From positions 434,001 to 498,000 of the forward strand of contig NZ_NWTM01000001.1 in the NCBI RefSeq assembly GCF_004137795.1: 64,000 nucleotides of DNA. The letters are read 5' to 3'. Source of the DNA: Pectobacterium zantedeschiae (GTDB lineage: Bacteria; Pseudomonadota; Gammaproteobacteria; Enterobacterales; Enterobacteriaceae). The notes under the pieces are model-generated. The model had not been told where the DNA came from. It did not search any database and saw only the letters and a program-made list of their open reading frames with translations. Shown here in pieces: positions 7,272 through 16,389 of the stretch. Within the stretch, counting starts at the first letter, position 1. The number at the start of each line of letters is the position of its first letter. A program made the translations under genes and the position numbers.

Positions 7272-8684
7272 TTATTTCACATCAACAGCCTGCTTTTTCC
7301 GACGAATAAACTGATAAGCAATAGTCAGAACAATAAACCATAGCGGCGTAACAATAAGCGCCTGGCGAGTATCTGGCTGTAGCGTTAACAGTACAATAAC
7401 AAATGCGAAAAAGGCCAGACATACCCAGCACATAAAAATACCTAATGGCATTTTATATGATGACTCTGCATGTAGTTGAGGGCGTTTTTTACGGTATGTC
7501 AGGTAAGAGCATAGGATGATGCTCCAGATGAACATGAATAAAATCGCAGAGACGGTAGTCACTAGCGTAAAGACGGTCATTACGTTCGGAATCAGGTAGA
7601 TCAACACCACGCCTGAGAGCAAACAAATACAGGAAAACATCAGTCCAGTCGAAGGAACGGCGCGTTTAGAAAGCATGCCGAAGCTTTTCGGGGCATCACC
7701 TTGTTTAGCAAGGCCAAAGAGCATGCGGCTAGTTGAGAATACGCCGCTATTGGCTGAGGATGCCGCCGACGTCAACACGACGAAGTTGATCATACTGGCA
7801 GCCGCAGGTAAGCCCACAAGAACGAACATTTCTACGAAAGGACTGCGATCTGCAGTAATTGCACTCCACGGTGTCACGGACATAATCATGATCAATGCAA
7901 AAACATAAAACATGATGATGCGAATCGGAATAGCGTTAATAGCACGGGGTAGCACGACCTTCGGATTTTTAGTTTCAGCGGCGGTAGTACCAACCAGCTC
8001 GATACCAACAAATGCAAATACGGCTATCTGGAATCCGGCAAAGAAACCACTTATCCCTTTAGGGAACATGCCGCCATCATTCCATAGGTTGGTGAAAGAG
8101 GCGACGTTTCCTGATGGGGAAGAGAACTGCATCATGACCAGTGCGACACCGACCACGATTAACGCAACGATAGCGACAATTTTTATCATTGCGAACCAGA
8201 ATTCCATCTCGCCAAACAGTTTTACGGTTGCCAGATTTAGCGTCAGTAATAGTAGAACGCAAAGTAGGGAGGAGACCCACTGCGATAAATCGGGGAACCA
8301 GAACTGAGAGTAGGCGCTAATAGCTACGACATCTGCAATTCCAGTTACGACCCAGCAGAACCAGTAAGTCCAGCCAGTAAAGAACCCAGCCCATGGCCCG
8401 AGTAGGTCAGCGGCGAAATCGCTGAATGACTTATAGTTGAGATTGGAGAGTAATAATTCTCCCATTGCGCGCATGACAAAAAACAGCATAAAACCAATGA
8501 TCATATAAACGAAGATGATCGAAGGGCCAGCCATACTGATTGTTTTGCCCGAGCCCATGAATAGCCCAGTGCCGATCGCTCCGCCTATGGCGATGAGTTG
8601 AATATGACGGTTAGTCAGATTCCGTTGCAGTCCCTCTCCCTCTTCAGGGGCAAGGTCTGCGGCTTCTTTTGATTTTTCGACCAT
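7272..8684 (-). CDS. cycA: D-serine/D-alanine/glycine:H+ symporter CycA
   Basis: The protein is 470 residues from the ATG at 8684, the same length as E. coli CycA and highly similar throughout. It has the APC-family start RNLTNRHIQLIAIGGAIGTG, twelve predicted membrane segments, and GIELVGTTAAETKNP. It imports D-serine, D-alanine, glycine and D-cycloserine across the inner membrane with protons. The open frame continues upstream to 8927, but only the ATG at 8684 matches the family start (MVEKSKEAAD). In E. coli this mRNA is repressed by the GcvB small RNA; I could not confirm a GcvB site by eye. Confidence 0.95.
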   Translation of the reverse strand: MVEKSKEAADLAPEEGEGLQRNLTNRHIQLIAIGGAIGTGLFMGSGKTISMAGPSIIFVYMIIGFMLFFVMRAMGELLLSNLNYKSFSDFAADLLGPWAGFFTGWTYWFCWVVTGIADVVAISAYSQFWFPDLSQWVSSLLCVLLLLTLNLATVKLFGEMEFWFAMIKIVAIVALIVVGVALVMMQFSSPSGNVASFTNLWNDGGMFPKGISGFFAGFQIAVFAFVGIELVGTTAAETKNPKVVLPRAINAIPIRIIMFYVFALIMIMSVTPWSAITADRSPFVEMFVLVGLPAAASMINFVVLTSAASSANSGVFSTSRMLFGLAKQGDAPKSFGMLSKRAVPSTGLMFSCICLLSGVVLIYLIPNVMTVFTLVTTVSAILFMFIWSIILCSYLTYRKKRPQLHAESSYKMPLGIFMCWVCLAFFAFVIVLLTLQPDTRQALIVTPLWFIVLTIAYQFIRRKKQAVDVK

Positions 8685-8982
8685 GTAAGTACACTTTCCT
8701 GTTTCTGTCTGTGATGTTTTTTTGAGCTCTTTGGCGGCTCTCATTTGCGAAAAGAGAAACGAATAAGATAGCGCAACGGCAGCACTTATTACAGCGAATG
8801 CCTGAGATTGCCTGGCATAAAGCGGGCAGATAATGATGTAAGGTGATGCCGTATGTTTTTTCGCCCTAAAATGAAGAGGATATAAAAGGATGAAAGGCAT
8901 AGATATATTGACCGAGCAGGTTAACAAAATTGCCAGCCGCTAACAATGCTATTAGTCCGTATAAAAAATTAATATGAAATAT
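8685..8982. other. cycA upstream region, no gene
   Basis: This stretch holds the cycA leader and promoter area between cycA and the tRNA-Lys promoter. The cycA frame is open through much of it but shows no family likeness. I see no other gene. Confidence 0.5.
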
Positions 8983-9011
8983 TTGACAGGTGCGCTCGGG
9001 AGGAGAATAAT
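8983..9011 (+). promoter_or_regulatory. Promoter of tRNA-Lys
   Basis: TTGACA (8983-8988), 17 bp, then AATAAT (9006-9011), followed by a GC-rich discriminator (CCTCCCC), as in stringently controlled tRNA genes. The tRNA begins 11 bp later. Confidence 0.6.
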
Positions 9012-9021
9012 CCTCCCCGTT

Positions 9022-9097
<76 letters not shown>

Positions 9098-9544
9098 ACA
9101 ATTTCAATGATTTACATATTTATTTTCAATTTGTAATTATTCTATTTCATTATGTCCATTCTACAGGTTAATCGCTTTTTTGCTGATTATAAAATCCTCG
9201 TTATTTATTCTATCTAATATTTTTCACGATTATTCCTGGTTAGTTCATACGGCGAGCTATGCCTATTTTTATTCATATTTCGCTTTAGCATTGAACGAAA
9301 ATATAACGTGGTTGATGGTATACCTGAAAGGTATTGTACCGTTTACTTAAGATGTGTCCTATGCTCTCCGAAGAGTGGTGAGAAAGTGCTATGCTTAACA
9401 GATGGGATAGTCAACAGATCGCAGATAATGTTGCGAGCTGCATACACAGGATTGTGTTTACATCCACTGGGGGGCGGCGTTTAGAGGTAGCTGAAGTTTC
9501 CTGGTTAGCCATAAGCAAGTTTCTGCTTGATTTCGGAGGTTCAT
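9098..9544. other. AT-rich stretch without supported gene
   Basis: No terminator is clear after the tRNA. A 75-codon ORF (9391-9618) overlaps the next gene, shows no family likeness and lacks a good ribosome site, so it is not called. The stretch probably holds the promoter of the small gene at 9545. Confidence 0.4.
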
Positions 9545-9832
9545 ATGGGATTCGAAAAATTACTGGCTGTCATAGAAAAAAGTCACCAGGACCCAAAATC
9601 GGTTATCTCGTTGTCTGAACTAAGCCAGGCAATCCATGAGATAATTTGTACGGAAAGTTCGAAAGAGTACAAAATAAATGAATGCTTTACTGAGTTGAGA
9701 GACTTGGTTGATGAAAGAAAAGCGCTTTCCAGAAAACAGTTCCTGGATAAAGTATTGGTGACGGAATTAACGCAATATAAAAAGAAAGAAGAGGCGCTAC
9801 TTCTTAAACTCATCAGCATCGAAAACAAATAG
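9545..9832 (+). CDS. Small hypothetical protein, helical (95 aa)
   Basis: I do not recognise this protein. It begins MGFEKLLAVIEKSHQDPKSV, is charged, and is predicted to be almost all helix, with a Lys/Glu-rich C-terminus (LTQYKKKEEALLLKLISIEN). There is no signal peptide or membrane segment. The start at 9545 is chosen because GGAGG lies 5 bases upstream; an earlier ATG at 9527 lacks this. It is monocistronic and converges on yecF, with an 11-bp inverted repeat between them. A small regulator or anti-adaptor is possible but not supported. Confidence 0.55.
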   Translation: MGFEKLLAVIEKSHQDPKSVISLSELSQAIHEIICTESSKEYKINECFTELRDLVDERKALSRKQFLDKVLVTELTQYKKKEEALLLKLISIENK

Positions 9833-9878
9833 ACGAGAGTCTCTATTTTTAAATAAAAAATGATAATGCTAAATATCA

Positions 9879-9916
9879 CTACACCGCCAGATCAAATTAC
9901 TGAGATGGCGGTGTAG
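9879..9916. terminator. Bidirectional hairpin between the 95-aa gene and yecF
   Basis: CTACACCGCCA (9879-9889) and TGGCGGTGTAG (9906-9916) form a perfect 11-bp stem with a 16-base loop. It lies between two convergent genes. The U run is weak on both sides. Confidence 0.6.
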
Positions 9917-9925
9917 CAACTAGTG

Positions 9926-10150
9926 CTATTGGCGGTAGCTGGTTTTGATTTGTTTAATCGTGTTATCAAAAACGGCCGCTTGCTCTGCATTGTCCAATTG
10001 AGCAATATATCTTTCCATATTGATGATGACTTTACCGGCATCCGCCTGGCCGATAGCTTTTAATAACAGCGTAACCATAGCTTTCAGGCAGGTAACCTCA
10101 TGGGCCAGAGTTTCAGCGGATGCGGCAGTAGAAAAATCTGCGTTGCTCAT
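9926..10150 (-). CDS. yecF: YecF (DUF2594) protein
   Basis: This 74-residue protein matches E. coli YecF across its length: MSNADFSTAASAETLAHEVT, CLKAMVTLLLKAIGQADAGK, and the end DNTIKQIKTSYRQ. Function is unknown; it is small, soluble and helical. In E. coli yecF lies beside uvrY, and the same neighbour is kept here (divergent, 640 bp apart). E. coli also has sdiA beyond yecF, which is not present here. Confidence 0.92.
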   Translation of the reverse strand: MSNADFSTAASAETLAHEVTCLKAMVTLLLKAIGQADAGKVIINMERYIAQLDNAEQAAVFDNTIKQIKTSYRQ

Positions 10151-10793
10151 GTTTTCTCCTCAACAAGAAAAAGATGTTTTCCTTCGCCTGCTGCGGGCGT
10201 TACCGCTGACACGACAGGCAGAACCAGATGAGGGGAGTATACCATAAAGCATATAATGGATTGATATTATTCGTTGATAACGCCATTTTAGTGCCTGTTT
10301 TTTATGCATTTAACTTATTAAAATAGCGTCTATATTTTGGACGTTTTGGGGTGGCAAAGGCTATAGATGTGTTTCGTTTAATACATATGATGTTCACTAT
10401 GGATGTTTTTCCCTGAATATATTATTTATATAATATATTCGTAGGCTGTGATAAATTTTCCAGCAACACCCTGCTTACAATAGTGACTTTTTATTGACAT
10501 TTAAGATATAAAGCCAATTGCATGCCATTTGATTCGCATTGTTTTTCATACATTTTGTGCCACGGAACTGTTTATACTGCTCGGTATATTTGAAATGTTA
10601 AGAGTGTGATCAACATACACCCTCAGTTGAATGATATATTGTTATGATTGGGAAATGCGCTTTATTCTTTCTCGGCATATTTTAAAATACATATTCATAT
10701 AAATCTGTGTTCATTATTTTTTGAAACCAACGTAGTATCACCTGCACGCAACTTTTCATGTAAGTGTTACTCCCTTTTTTGGAGAATTATTCT
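10151..10793. other. yecF-uvrY intergenic region, no gene
   Basis: This AT-rich 640-bp stretch carries the divergent promoters of yecF and uvrY. A half-conserved CRP-like motif (TGTGATCAACATACACC) lies at about 10606-10622. I see no coding likeness, including no sdiA remnant. Confidence 0.5.
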
Positions 10794-11450
10794 TTGATTA
10801 GCGTTTTTCTTGTTGATGACCATGAACTGGTGCGGGCAGGGATACGACGCATTCTTGACGATATCAAAGGTCTGAAAGTGGTTGGTGAGGCATGCTGTGG
10901 TGAAGATGCCGTTAAATGGTGTCGAAGCAATGATGTTGATGTTGTGCTTATGGACATGAGCATGCCTGGCATTGGTGGGCTTGAAGCAACGCGTAAAATC
11001 TTGCGTTTTACTCCAGATATAAAAGTCATCATGCTTACCATTTATACGGAGAATCCATTACCTGCTAAAGTGATGCAGGCGGGTGCCGCAGGATATGTTA
11101 GTAAAGCAGCTGCCCCTCAGGAAGTGATCTCCGCAATTCGAGCGGTGCATGCAGGAAAACGGTACATCGCTTCGGATATTGCTCAACAGATGGCATTAAG
11201 CCAGTTGGAACCGCAGACGGATGCGCCGCTTGAGTGTTTGTCTGAACGCGAATTACAGATTATGCTAATGATAACGAAAGGGCAGAAAGTGACTGAAATC
11301 TCAGATCAGCTCAATCTTAGCCCTAAAACAGTGAACAGCTATCGTTATCGCATGTTTAGCAAGCTGAATATCAATGGTGACGTAGAATTGACACATTTGG
11401 CTATCAAGCATGGGCTTTTTACCGCGGAGACATTGTTAAGTAGTGAGTGA
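10794..11450 (+). CDS. uvrY: Response regulator UvrY/GacA/ExpA
   Basis: The 218-residue protein, the same length as E. coli UvrY, starts at the TTG at 10794 ([20 protein letters not shown]). An upstream in-frame ATG would add ten residues absent from the family, and GGAG is spaced 10 bases from the TTG. The receiver domain (1-120) has Asp8-Asp9, phospho-acceptor Asp54 and Lys near 104. The LuxR-type helix-turn-helix is at about 150-210 ([20 protein letters not shown]). BarA/ExpS phosphorylates it and it drives csrB-type RNAs; in soft-rot bacteria it controls virulence enzymes. It overlaps uvrC by 8 bp. Confidence 0.96.
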   Translation: MISVFLVDDHELVRAGIRRILDDIKGLKVVGEACCGEDAVKWCRSNDVDVVLMDMSMPGIGGLEATRKILRFTPDIKVIMLTIYTENPLPAKVMQAGAAGYVSKAAAPQEVISAIRAVHAGKRYIASDIAQQMALSQLEPQTDAPLECLSERELQIMLMITKGQKVTEISDQLNLSPKTVNSYRYRMFSKLNINGDVELTHLAIKHGLFTAETLLSSE

Positions 11451-13275
11451 GAGTTTCGATGCTTCGGCATTTTTAAAAACGGTAACGAGCCAGCCTGGCG
11501 TCTACCGCATGTACGATGCCGGTAATACGGTTATCTATGTTGGTAAGGCAAAAGACTTAAAAAAGCGACTCGCCAGCTATTTCCGCAGTAATGTTGCCAG
11601 CCGTAAAACCGAGGCGTTAGTCAAAAGCATCAAGCATATTGATGTCACGATCACGCATACAGAAACCGAAGCCTTACTGCTAGAACACAACTATATTAAG
11701 CTTTATCAGCCGCGTTATAACGTCTTGTTACGCGATGATAAATCCTATCCCATGATCTTCCTGAGTGGTGATGCTCATCCTCGCCTGACCGTTCATCGTG
11801 GCGCTAAGCATGCGAAGGGCGAATACTTCGGCCCGTTCCCTAACGGAAATGCCGTGCGCGAAACGCTAATATTGTTGCAAAAACTGTTTCCAGTACGTCA
11901 GTGTGAAAATAGTGTTTACCGCAACCGCTCTCGCCCCTGCCTTCAATATCAAATTGGCCGCTGCCTTGGGCCTTGTGTTAGCGGTTTGGTTAGCGAAGAA
12001 GATTATCAGCAGCAGGTTGACTATGTTCGCCTGTTCTTGTCTGGCAAGGATCAGCAAGTACTGAATCAACTTATCTTACGGATGGAGTCGGCAAGTCGTG
12101 ACCTGCATTTTGAAGATGCAGCACGAATACGCGATCAGATCCAAGCGGTTCGACGTGTAACGGAAAAACAATTTGTTTCCGGTGATGGCGAAGATTTGGA
12201 TGTTATCAGTGTCGCTTTTGATGCTGGCATGGCCTGCGTATATGTCCTTTTCATCCGACAGGGAAAAGTGCTTGGCAGCCGGAGCTATTTCCCCAAAGTG
12301 CCTGGTGGTACGGAATTGGGAGAAGTGGTACAAACTTTTGTTGGGCAATTCTATTTACAAGGAAGTTTAGGTCGAACACTTCCCACAGAAATTCTGCTCG
12401 ATTTCACTTTGCCAGACAAAGAGTTGCTGACAGAGTCTCTAACGACCGTCGCAGGAAGAAAAGTACAAATTCAGACGAAGCCCCGCGGCGATCGTGCTCG
12501 TTATTTAAAACTGGCGCGGACGAATGCTGCTACGGCGCTGGTCACAAAATTGTCCCAGCAATCTACCATTCATCAGCGTTTGGCTGCATTAGCCAACGTT
12601 TTGCAGTTGCCCGAAATCCACCGAATGGAGTGTTTTGACATCAGTCATACTATGGGTGAGCAGACTGTGGCATCCTGCGTGGTATTTGATGCAAACGGTC
12701 CGCTACGTTCTGAATATCGCCGCTATAATATCAGTGGTATCACGCCAGGTGATGATTATGCTGCCATGGCGCAAGTCCTCCGGCGCCGATATGGTAAAGC
12801 GTTAGATGATAGCAAAATACCTGACGTCATTGTGATCGATGGTGGGAAAGGGCAACTCGGCCAAGCTCAGGCTGTGTTTGACTCGTTGCAGGTATCGTGG
12901 GATAAAAACAAGCCTCTGCTACTTGGTGTTGCGAAAGGCAGCGATCGTAAAGCCGGGCTAGAAACACTGTTTTTTGAGGCGACAGGTGAGGGCGTAGCAT
13001 TGCCCGCTGATTCTCCTGCATTGCATGTTATCCAGCATATTCGTGATGATTCGCATGACCACGCGATTGGTGGGCATCGTAAGAAGAGAGCAAAAGTAAA
13101 AAACACCAGTACGCTGGAGCTCATTGAAGGTGTCGGCCCTAAACGCCGCCAAACCCTGCTGAAATACATGGGAGGGCTACAGCCTTTGATGAATGCCAGC
13201 ATTGAGGAGATTGCAAATGTTCCAGGAATTTCGCACGTATTGGCAGAAAAAATCTTCCATGCATTGAAACACTAG
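11443..13275 (+). CDS. uvrC: Excinuclease ABC subunit C
   Basis: The 610-residue protein begins at GTG 11443 inside the end of uvrY, as in E. coli. Domains: GIY-YIG nuclease (about 15-95, [20 protein letters not shown]) for the 3' cut, a cysteine pair region ([13 protein letters not shown]), the UVR/UvrB-contact segment (about 205-240), the RNase-H-like nuclease domain for the 5' cut (about 380-540, with [12 protein letters not shown]), and a C-terminal helix-hairpin-helix pair ([17 protein letters not shown]). It completes nucleotide excision repair with UvrAB. All key parts are present. Confidence 0.97.
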   Translation: MSESFDASAFLKTVTSQPGVYRMYDAGNTVIYVGKAKDLKKRLASYFRSNVASRKTEALVKSIKHIDVTITHTETEALLLEHNYIKLYQPRYNVLLRDDKSYPMIFLSGDAHPRLTVHRGAKHAKGEYFGPFPNGNAVRETLILLQKLFPVRQCENSVYRNRSRPCLQYQIGRCLGPCVSGLVSEEDYQQQVDYVRLFLSGKDQQVLNQLILRMESASRDLHFEDAARIRDQIQAVRRVTEKQFVSGDGEDLDVISVAFDAGMACVYVLFIRQGKVLGSRSYFPKVPGGTELGEVVQTFVGQFYLQGSLGRTLPTEILLDFTLPDKELLTESLTTVAGRKVQIQTKPRGDRARYLKLARTNAATALVTKLSQQSTIHQRLAALANVLQLPEIHRMECFDISHTMGEQTVASCVVFDANGPLRSEYRRYNISGITPGDDYAAMAQVLRRRYGKALDDSKIPDVIVIDGGKGQLGQAQAVFDSLQVSWDKNKPLLLGVAKGSDRKAGLETLFFEATGEGVALPADSPALHVIQHIRDDSHDHAIGGHRKKRAKVKNTSTLELIEGVGPKRRQTLLKYMGGLQPLMNASIEEIANVPGISHVLAEKIFHALKH

Positions 13276-13333
13276 GGACAATGTAGCAACATACTCCTAG
13301 TATCCACTCCAGCCAGATAGTTACCTAAGCGCT

Positions 13334-13882
13334 ATGCAATTTAATATACCGACGTTGCTTACCCTGTTTCGTGTTGCTCTTATTCCGTTTTTCGTGCTGG
13401 CGTTTTATCTTCCATTCGTCTGGGCACCGCTGCTCTGCGCGTTGATTTTCGTGTTTGCTGCCGTGACGGATTGGTTTGATGGTTTCCTCGCTCGCCGCTG
13501 GAAACAAACCACGCGTTTTGGTGCATTCCTCGATCCTGTTGCGGATAAAGTAATGGTGGCTGTCGCGCTGGTGTTGGTTGCGGAATATTACCATTCCTGG
13601 TGGATTACTCTGCCTGCTGCAACGATGATCGCGCGGGAAATCATTATTTCAGCATTGCGCGAGTGGATGGCTGAAATTGGCAAGAGAAGTAGCGTTGCCG
13701 TGTCGTGGATAGGGAAAGTTAAAACCACGGCTCAGATGATGGCGCTTTTTGCTTTGTTATGGCGTCCAGAACGTATTGTTGAAGGTGTTGGCGTTGTGGC
13801 GTTGTACATAGCAGCAGTACTGACCTTTTGGTCCATGTTTCAATATTTGAACGCTGCGCGCCACGATTTGCTTGAACCTTGA
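13334..13882 (+). CDS. pgsA: CDP-diacylglycerol-glycerol-3-phosphate 3-phosphatidyltransferase
   Basis: The 182-residue membrane enzyme makes phosphatidylglycerol phosphate from CDP-diacylglycerol and glycerol-3-phosphate, the first step to phosphatidylglycerol and cardiolipin. The CDP-alcohol phosphotransferase motif is complete: [20 protein letters not shown], then LDPVADKVM. Several membrane segments follow. It lies 58 bp after uvrC and ahead of the tRNA-Gly/Cys/Leu cluster, the E. coli order. Confidence 0.96.
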   Translation: MQFNIPTLLTLFRVALIPFFVLAFYLPFVWAPLLCALIFVFAAVTDWFDGFLARRWKQTTRFGAFLDPVADKVMVAVALVLVAEYYHSWWITLPAATMIAREIIISALREWMAEIGKRSSVAVSWIGKVKTTAQMMALFALLWRPERIVEGVGVVALYIAAVLTFWSMFQYLNAARHDLLEP

Positions 13883-13932
13883 TCGAAGCGCCGTAAAAAC
13901 CAGCAAACGAATGCGGTTGCTTGATAATTCTG

Positions 13933-13960
13933 TTGACTCATCGCGTCAGGTCAGTAGAAT
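13933..13960 (+). promoter_or_regulatory. Promoter of the Gly-Cys-Leu tRNA operon
   Basis: TTGACT, 16 bp, TAGAAT, then a GC-rich discriminator (GCACCGC). It lies about 60 bp upstream of the tRNA-Gly gene. Confidence 0.7.
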
Positions 13961-14021
13961 GCACCGCATCAACAGCAACGCTGGTTTGTAAGAAGTTAGA
14001 TAAATCAGTGAGTTCTGTGTT

Positions 14022-14097
<76 letters not shown>

Positions 14098-14148
14098 ATT
14101 TAAAGCATCGGCATTTGCGGATGTTGGTTACTAAGACCTGAATATTTT

Positions 14149-14222
14149 GGCGCGTTAACAAAGCGGTTATGTAGCGGATTGCAAATCCGTCTAGTCCGGT
14201 TCGACTCCGGAACGCGCCTCCA
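14149..14222 (+). tRNA. cysT: tRNA-Cys (anticodon GCA)
   Basis: 74 nt, GGCGCGT pairing with ACGCGCC, anticodon loop TTGCAAA, encoded CCA. Practically identical to E. coli cysT. Confidence 0.97.
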
Positions 14223-14230
14223 ATATTTAA

Positions 14231-14317
14231 GCCCGGGTGGTGAAATCGGTAGACACAAGGGATTTAAAATCCCTCGGCGTTCGCGCTGTGCGGGTTCAAG
14301 TCCCGCCCCGGGCACCA
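14231..14317 (+). tRNA. leuZ: tRNA-Leu (anticodon TAA)
   Basis: 87 nt with the long variable arm of a class II tRNA, GCCCGGG pairing with CCCGGGC, anticodon TAA, encoded CCA. It starts 8 bp after the tRNA-Cys. Phage remnants follow directly, so this tRNA may have been an attachment site. Confidence 0.97.
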
Positions 14318-14364
14318 TTGATTTAAAACGAATTAAAATAAGCACATTGCGTGCAATGTCGTAG

Positions 14365-14387
14365 ACCGCCGAGAGGCGGTTTTTTTG
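14365..14387 (+). terminator. Terminator of the tRNA operon
   Basis: ACCGCC-GAGA-GGCGGT followed by seven T. A strong intrinsic terminator 48 bp after the tRNA-Leu gene. Confidence 0.92.
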
Positions 14388-14452
14388 TGCCTGAAATTCC
14401 CTTTCCTAATATTCTTCCTAATATGGTTTTTGCGTGTTTGGTAAATAAGCAA

Positions 14453-14626
14453 TTATCTTGAATTTTTATTCCGACCGCCAACAACCGGAACAATTGGTAT
14501 TTTACGGTCATATCGCGCAGTTTGGCTGATCGTTATATGACCCGATATCGCCTGTTTCTCTGCCAGCGTCCCATCTAGATCAGAAACCCCTTTAGCCTTA
14601 AGATCGTGAAAGGTGAAATCAAAACT
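14453..14626 (-). pseudogene. Phage tyrosine integrase, C-terminal remnant
   Basis: The minus strand reads FDFTFHDLKAKGVSDLDGTL, AEKQAISGHITISQTARYDR, then KIPIVPVVGGRNKNSR and a stop at 14453-14455. These are the last ~58 codons of a phage-type tyrosine recombinase. The HxxK helix (FHDLKAK), the SGH motif and the nucleophile Tyr in TARYDRK are all visible. Everything upstream is gone: at about 14626 the DNA passes into a methyltransferase fragment. It lies 136 bp after the tRNA-Leu gene. Confidence 0.72.
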
Positions 14627-14911
14627 CGAGTGTGGAAATACTGCGGCCGCATCAGATTCGGGTTGGTGACGGTTGAGGGCATTGATTATCAGATCGTTGA
14701 TGTTGGAATGCGCATGTTACAACCACATGAACTGTATGCAGCTCAGGGATTCCCAGAATGGTACATCATCGATCAGGATTTTCGTGGCGTGATATACGCC
14801 AAAGACAAACAGGTGGTACGCTCTGGCAACGCCGTTCCGCCTCCGTTTGCTGAAGCCTTGGGGAGTTCGAATCTGCCAGAGTTGTGTGCAGCACATGAGA
14901 AAACTGCTTGA
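14606..14911 (+). pseudogene. C5-cytosine DNA methyltransferase, C-terminal remnant
   Basis: The 101-codon ORF has the C-terminal end of a phage-type cytosine-5 methyltransferase: VEGIDYQIVDVGMRMLQPHE, the motif LYAAQGFPEWYIID, and motif X (SGNAVPPPFAEAL, then NLPELC). The catalytic motifs I-VIII are absent, so it cannot act. The family likeness starts near 14640; the first residues come from the antisense of the integrase remnant. It marks the inner edge of a deleted prophage. Confidence 0.72.
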
Positions 14912-14940
14912 TATACTTCCCCTCCAACACGGGGAGGATA

Positions 14941-15339
14941 ATGAAAACCAAGTTCGGATTGTTTTCAAGCCTTGCATTACTTTACTCGTCAGCAGCCAGT
15001 GCTTCTGGTGGTGATTTTATTTTCCGAGTGGATGATGAAAGTTACCGCTTTCCCTCTGATTGTGTGGAGTCTTTAGAATTTCATGATAATGAAGAAGCGT
15101 ATCCAGAGCGTATAAACATGAGACTAACTGATGAGTGTGGAAGCAGAGTTCATGACCTAACTACCAAAAATTTTGGTAAACAGTTGACGATTTATTACAA
15201 ACAGAACCAGTTAATGAGCGCTACTATCGCATCCAGATTAAAGTCCAACATAATGCTACAAATCGACAAAACCCCTAGAGTGGTATTGATGCAAGTCTTG
15301 GTCGATTATGGAGTAAATACTAGGTCGGCTGGGCGCTGA
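14941..15339 (+). CDS. Small exported protein, unknown function
   Basis: The 132-residue protein starts at the ATG at 14941, after GGGGAGGAT; an in-frame upstream ATG at 14908 would hide the signal peptide. MKTKFGLFSSLALLYSSAAS is a signal peptide, with likely cleavage after ASA. The mature part has two cysteines (CVESLEF and DECGSR). The stretch LTDECGSRVHDLTTKNFGKQ, then LTIYYKQNQLMSATI, recalls the P1-head motif of SecD ('...GKxLAIvlDGkvxSAP'). That likeness is weak. It lies in the prophage scar and may have come with it. I do not assign a function. Confidence 0.6.
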   Translation: MKTKFGLFSSLALLYSSAASASGGDFIFRVDDESYRFPSDCVESLEFHDNEEAYPERINMRLTDECGSRVHDLTTKNFGKQLTIYYKQNQLMSATIASRLKSNIMLQIDKTPRVVLMQVLVDYGVNTRSAGR

Positions 15340-15454
15340 TCTAAAACGGTGGGTAATCGGGCATACAAGATCCGAATAAATACTAAAAGAATACACCAAG
15401 CCCGATTCGGTGGGACTTTTGGTTGCAAATTGAAACATTTCATATAATATACAC

Positions 15455-15474
15455 AACTGTATTAATATACAGTT
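15455..15474 (+). promoter_or_regulatory. LexA (SOS) box
   Basis: CTGTATTAATATACAG, flanked by AA and TT, has the CTGT-N8-ACAG core of a LexA operator with the usual alternating A/T centre. A TATAAT hexamer lies at 15443-15448. The site is 16 bp upstream of the TTG at 15490. Confidence 0.75.
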
Positions 15475-15489
15475 GGTTAAGGTGATGGA

Positions 15490-15726
15490 TTGGCAATAAA
15501 ACTACCAGGTTCAGGTTACGCCGTTGTGCGATGCCGTGACCATGTCGTTATCGCGACGTTTAAGGATTTTCCAGAATTTGACCGGGCACTAACGTATCGG
15601 CAGGGTGATACGATTTCATTTATGCCTCTGAAACTAGAAGAGATAATCGGAACACCGACGCTCTTCACACAAATGTTAGAACGTGCCGGTTATCGAGTAA
15701 GCCAAGTTTACAATAACAATATATAA
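15490..15726 (+). CDS. Putative SOS-regulated small protein (78 aa)
   Basis: I do not recognise this protein. It starts with TTG (MAIKLPGSGYAVVRCRDHVV) after AAGGTGATGG; no in-frame ATG is available near the start. It is predicted as mixed beta and helix (IATFKDFPEFDRALTYRQGD, LKLEEIIGTPTLFTQML) without signal or membrane segment. A near-perfect LexA operator lies just upstream, which suggests DNA-damage induction. Small LexA-controlled genes in prophage remnants are often antirepressors or cell-division inhibitors, but nothing in this sequence shows either. Confidence 0.5.
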   Translation: MAIKLPGSGYAVVRCRDHVVIATFKDFPEFDRALTYRQGDTISFMPLKLEEIIGTPTLFTQMLERAGYRVSQVYNNNI

Positions 15727-15780
15727 GTGCTGCTGATGGCCTGAACAACTATCAACAGCTGCGCCAACGGAGATAAACCA

Positions 15781-15876
15781 ATGGCGCAAAAAAACGTATC
15801 AAATCCCCAGTCACTGACGTTTAATGGCGCAAGCGATTTTCTGTATTCAGCGGTCACCCTGCAAAGTGCACTATGA
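15781..15876 (+). CDS. Possible 31-aa peptide
   Basis: ATG at 15781 follows CGGAGATAAACCA, a good ribosome site, and codes for 31 residues (MAQKNVSNPQSLTFNGASDF, then LYSAVTLQSAL). It lies 54 bp after the LexA-linked ORF and could share its transcript. It may equally be the start of a lost gene. No family is recognised. Confidence 0.25.
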   Translation: MAQKNVSNPQSLTFNGASDFLYSAVTLQSAL

Positions 15877-15940
15877 GGCAGCAATTCCATCTGGCAAATG
15901 ATGCCGTCAAGCAAAACGCTATTAATTTTATCTGCTCAGA

Positions 15941-16075
15941 ATGTTGTCTGAAGTACGCGTGCTCACCGAAGACTGGTGCACAGAATATAACGAGGTACGT
16001 CTACATAGCTCACTGGGTATCGCCCATAGCCCACCCGCGTTATCTATGCGGGCAAAAAATGACTGTCTGCCGTAG
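15941..16075 (+). pseudogene. IS3-family transposase (OrfB) C-terminal remnant
   Basis: The frame reads LSEVRVLTEDWCTEYNEVRL, HSSLGIAHSPPALSMRAK. This is the end of the integrase core of IS3-family OrfB transposases, where 'DW...YN..RpHsSLg...P' is the usual ending and the last acidic residue of the DDE triad lies just upstream. Only about 40 codons remain and no inverted repeat is seen. Confidence 0.65.
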
Positions 16076-16389
16076 GTAGTCTTGAACTGTGTGTCTTATG
16101 CGGAAATTGGAGAACGCAGGTTGCACATAGGAATGAAGTGAAGGGTATGGGGATCAAAGCTGATGGCTGCGCGACAACTGCTATCTGTGCTCATTGTTGT
16201 ACAAAGGTCGATAACGGCAAGGATCTGACTCACGAGTAATATCTCCAGCCTATGGATCGCGCCAGTATTGTCCTTACGGCCTTCAGATTGCCCTGCTTGG
16301 GCTTGTGGTGCCCACATGACAACCTACAGCATCACTTCGGCCGTTAAGAGACGGCGATAAATAGCAAAACGGCTGTTACTGAATTTTAC
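16076..16389. other. Stretch without supported gene
   Basis: About 310 bp between the IS3 tail and the KTSC-domain gene. A 73-codon minus-strand ORF (16096-16317) has no family likeness. It is probably further debris from the same scar. Confidence 0.4.

Noticed and set aside
9391..9618. 75-codon ORF upstream of the 95-aa gene
   Set aside because: It overlaps the better-supported gene, which has GGAGG before its start, and shows no recognisable domain.
14626..14650. XhoI (CTCGAG) and NotI (GCGGCCGC) sites close together, suggesting a cloning junction
   Set aside because: Both flanks are natural phage-type gene remnants, and no vector or marker sequence is present. Taken as chance.
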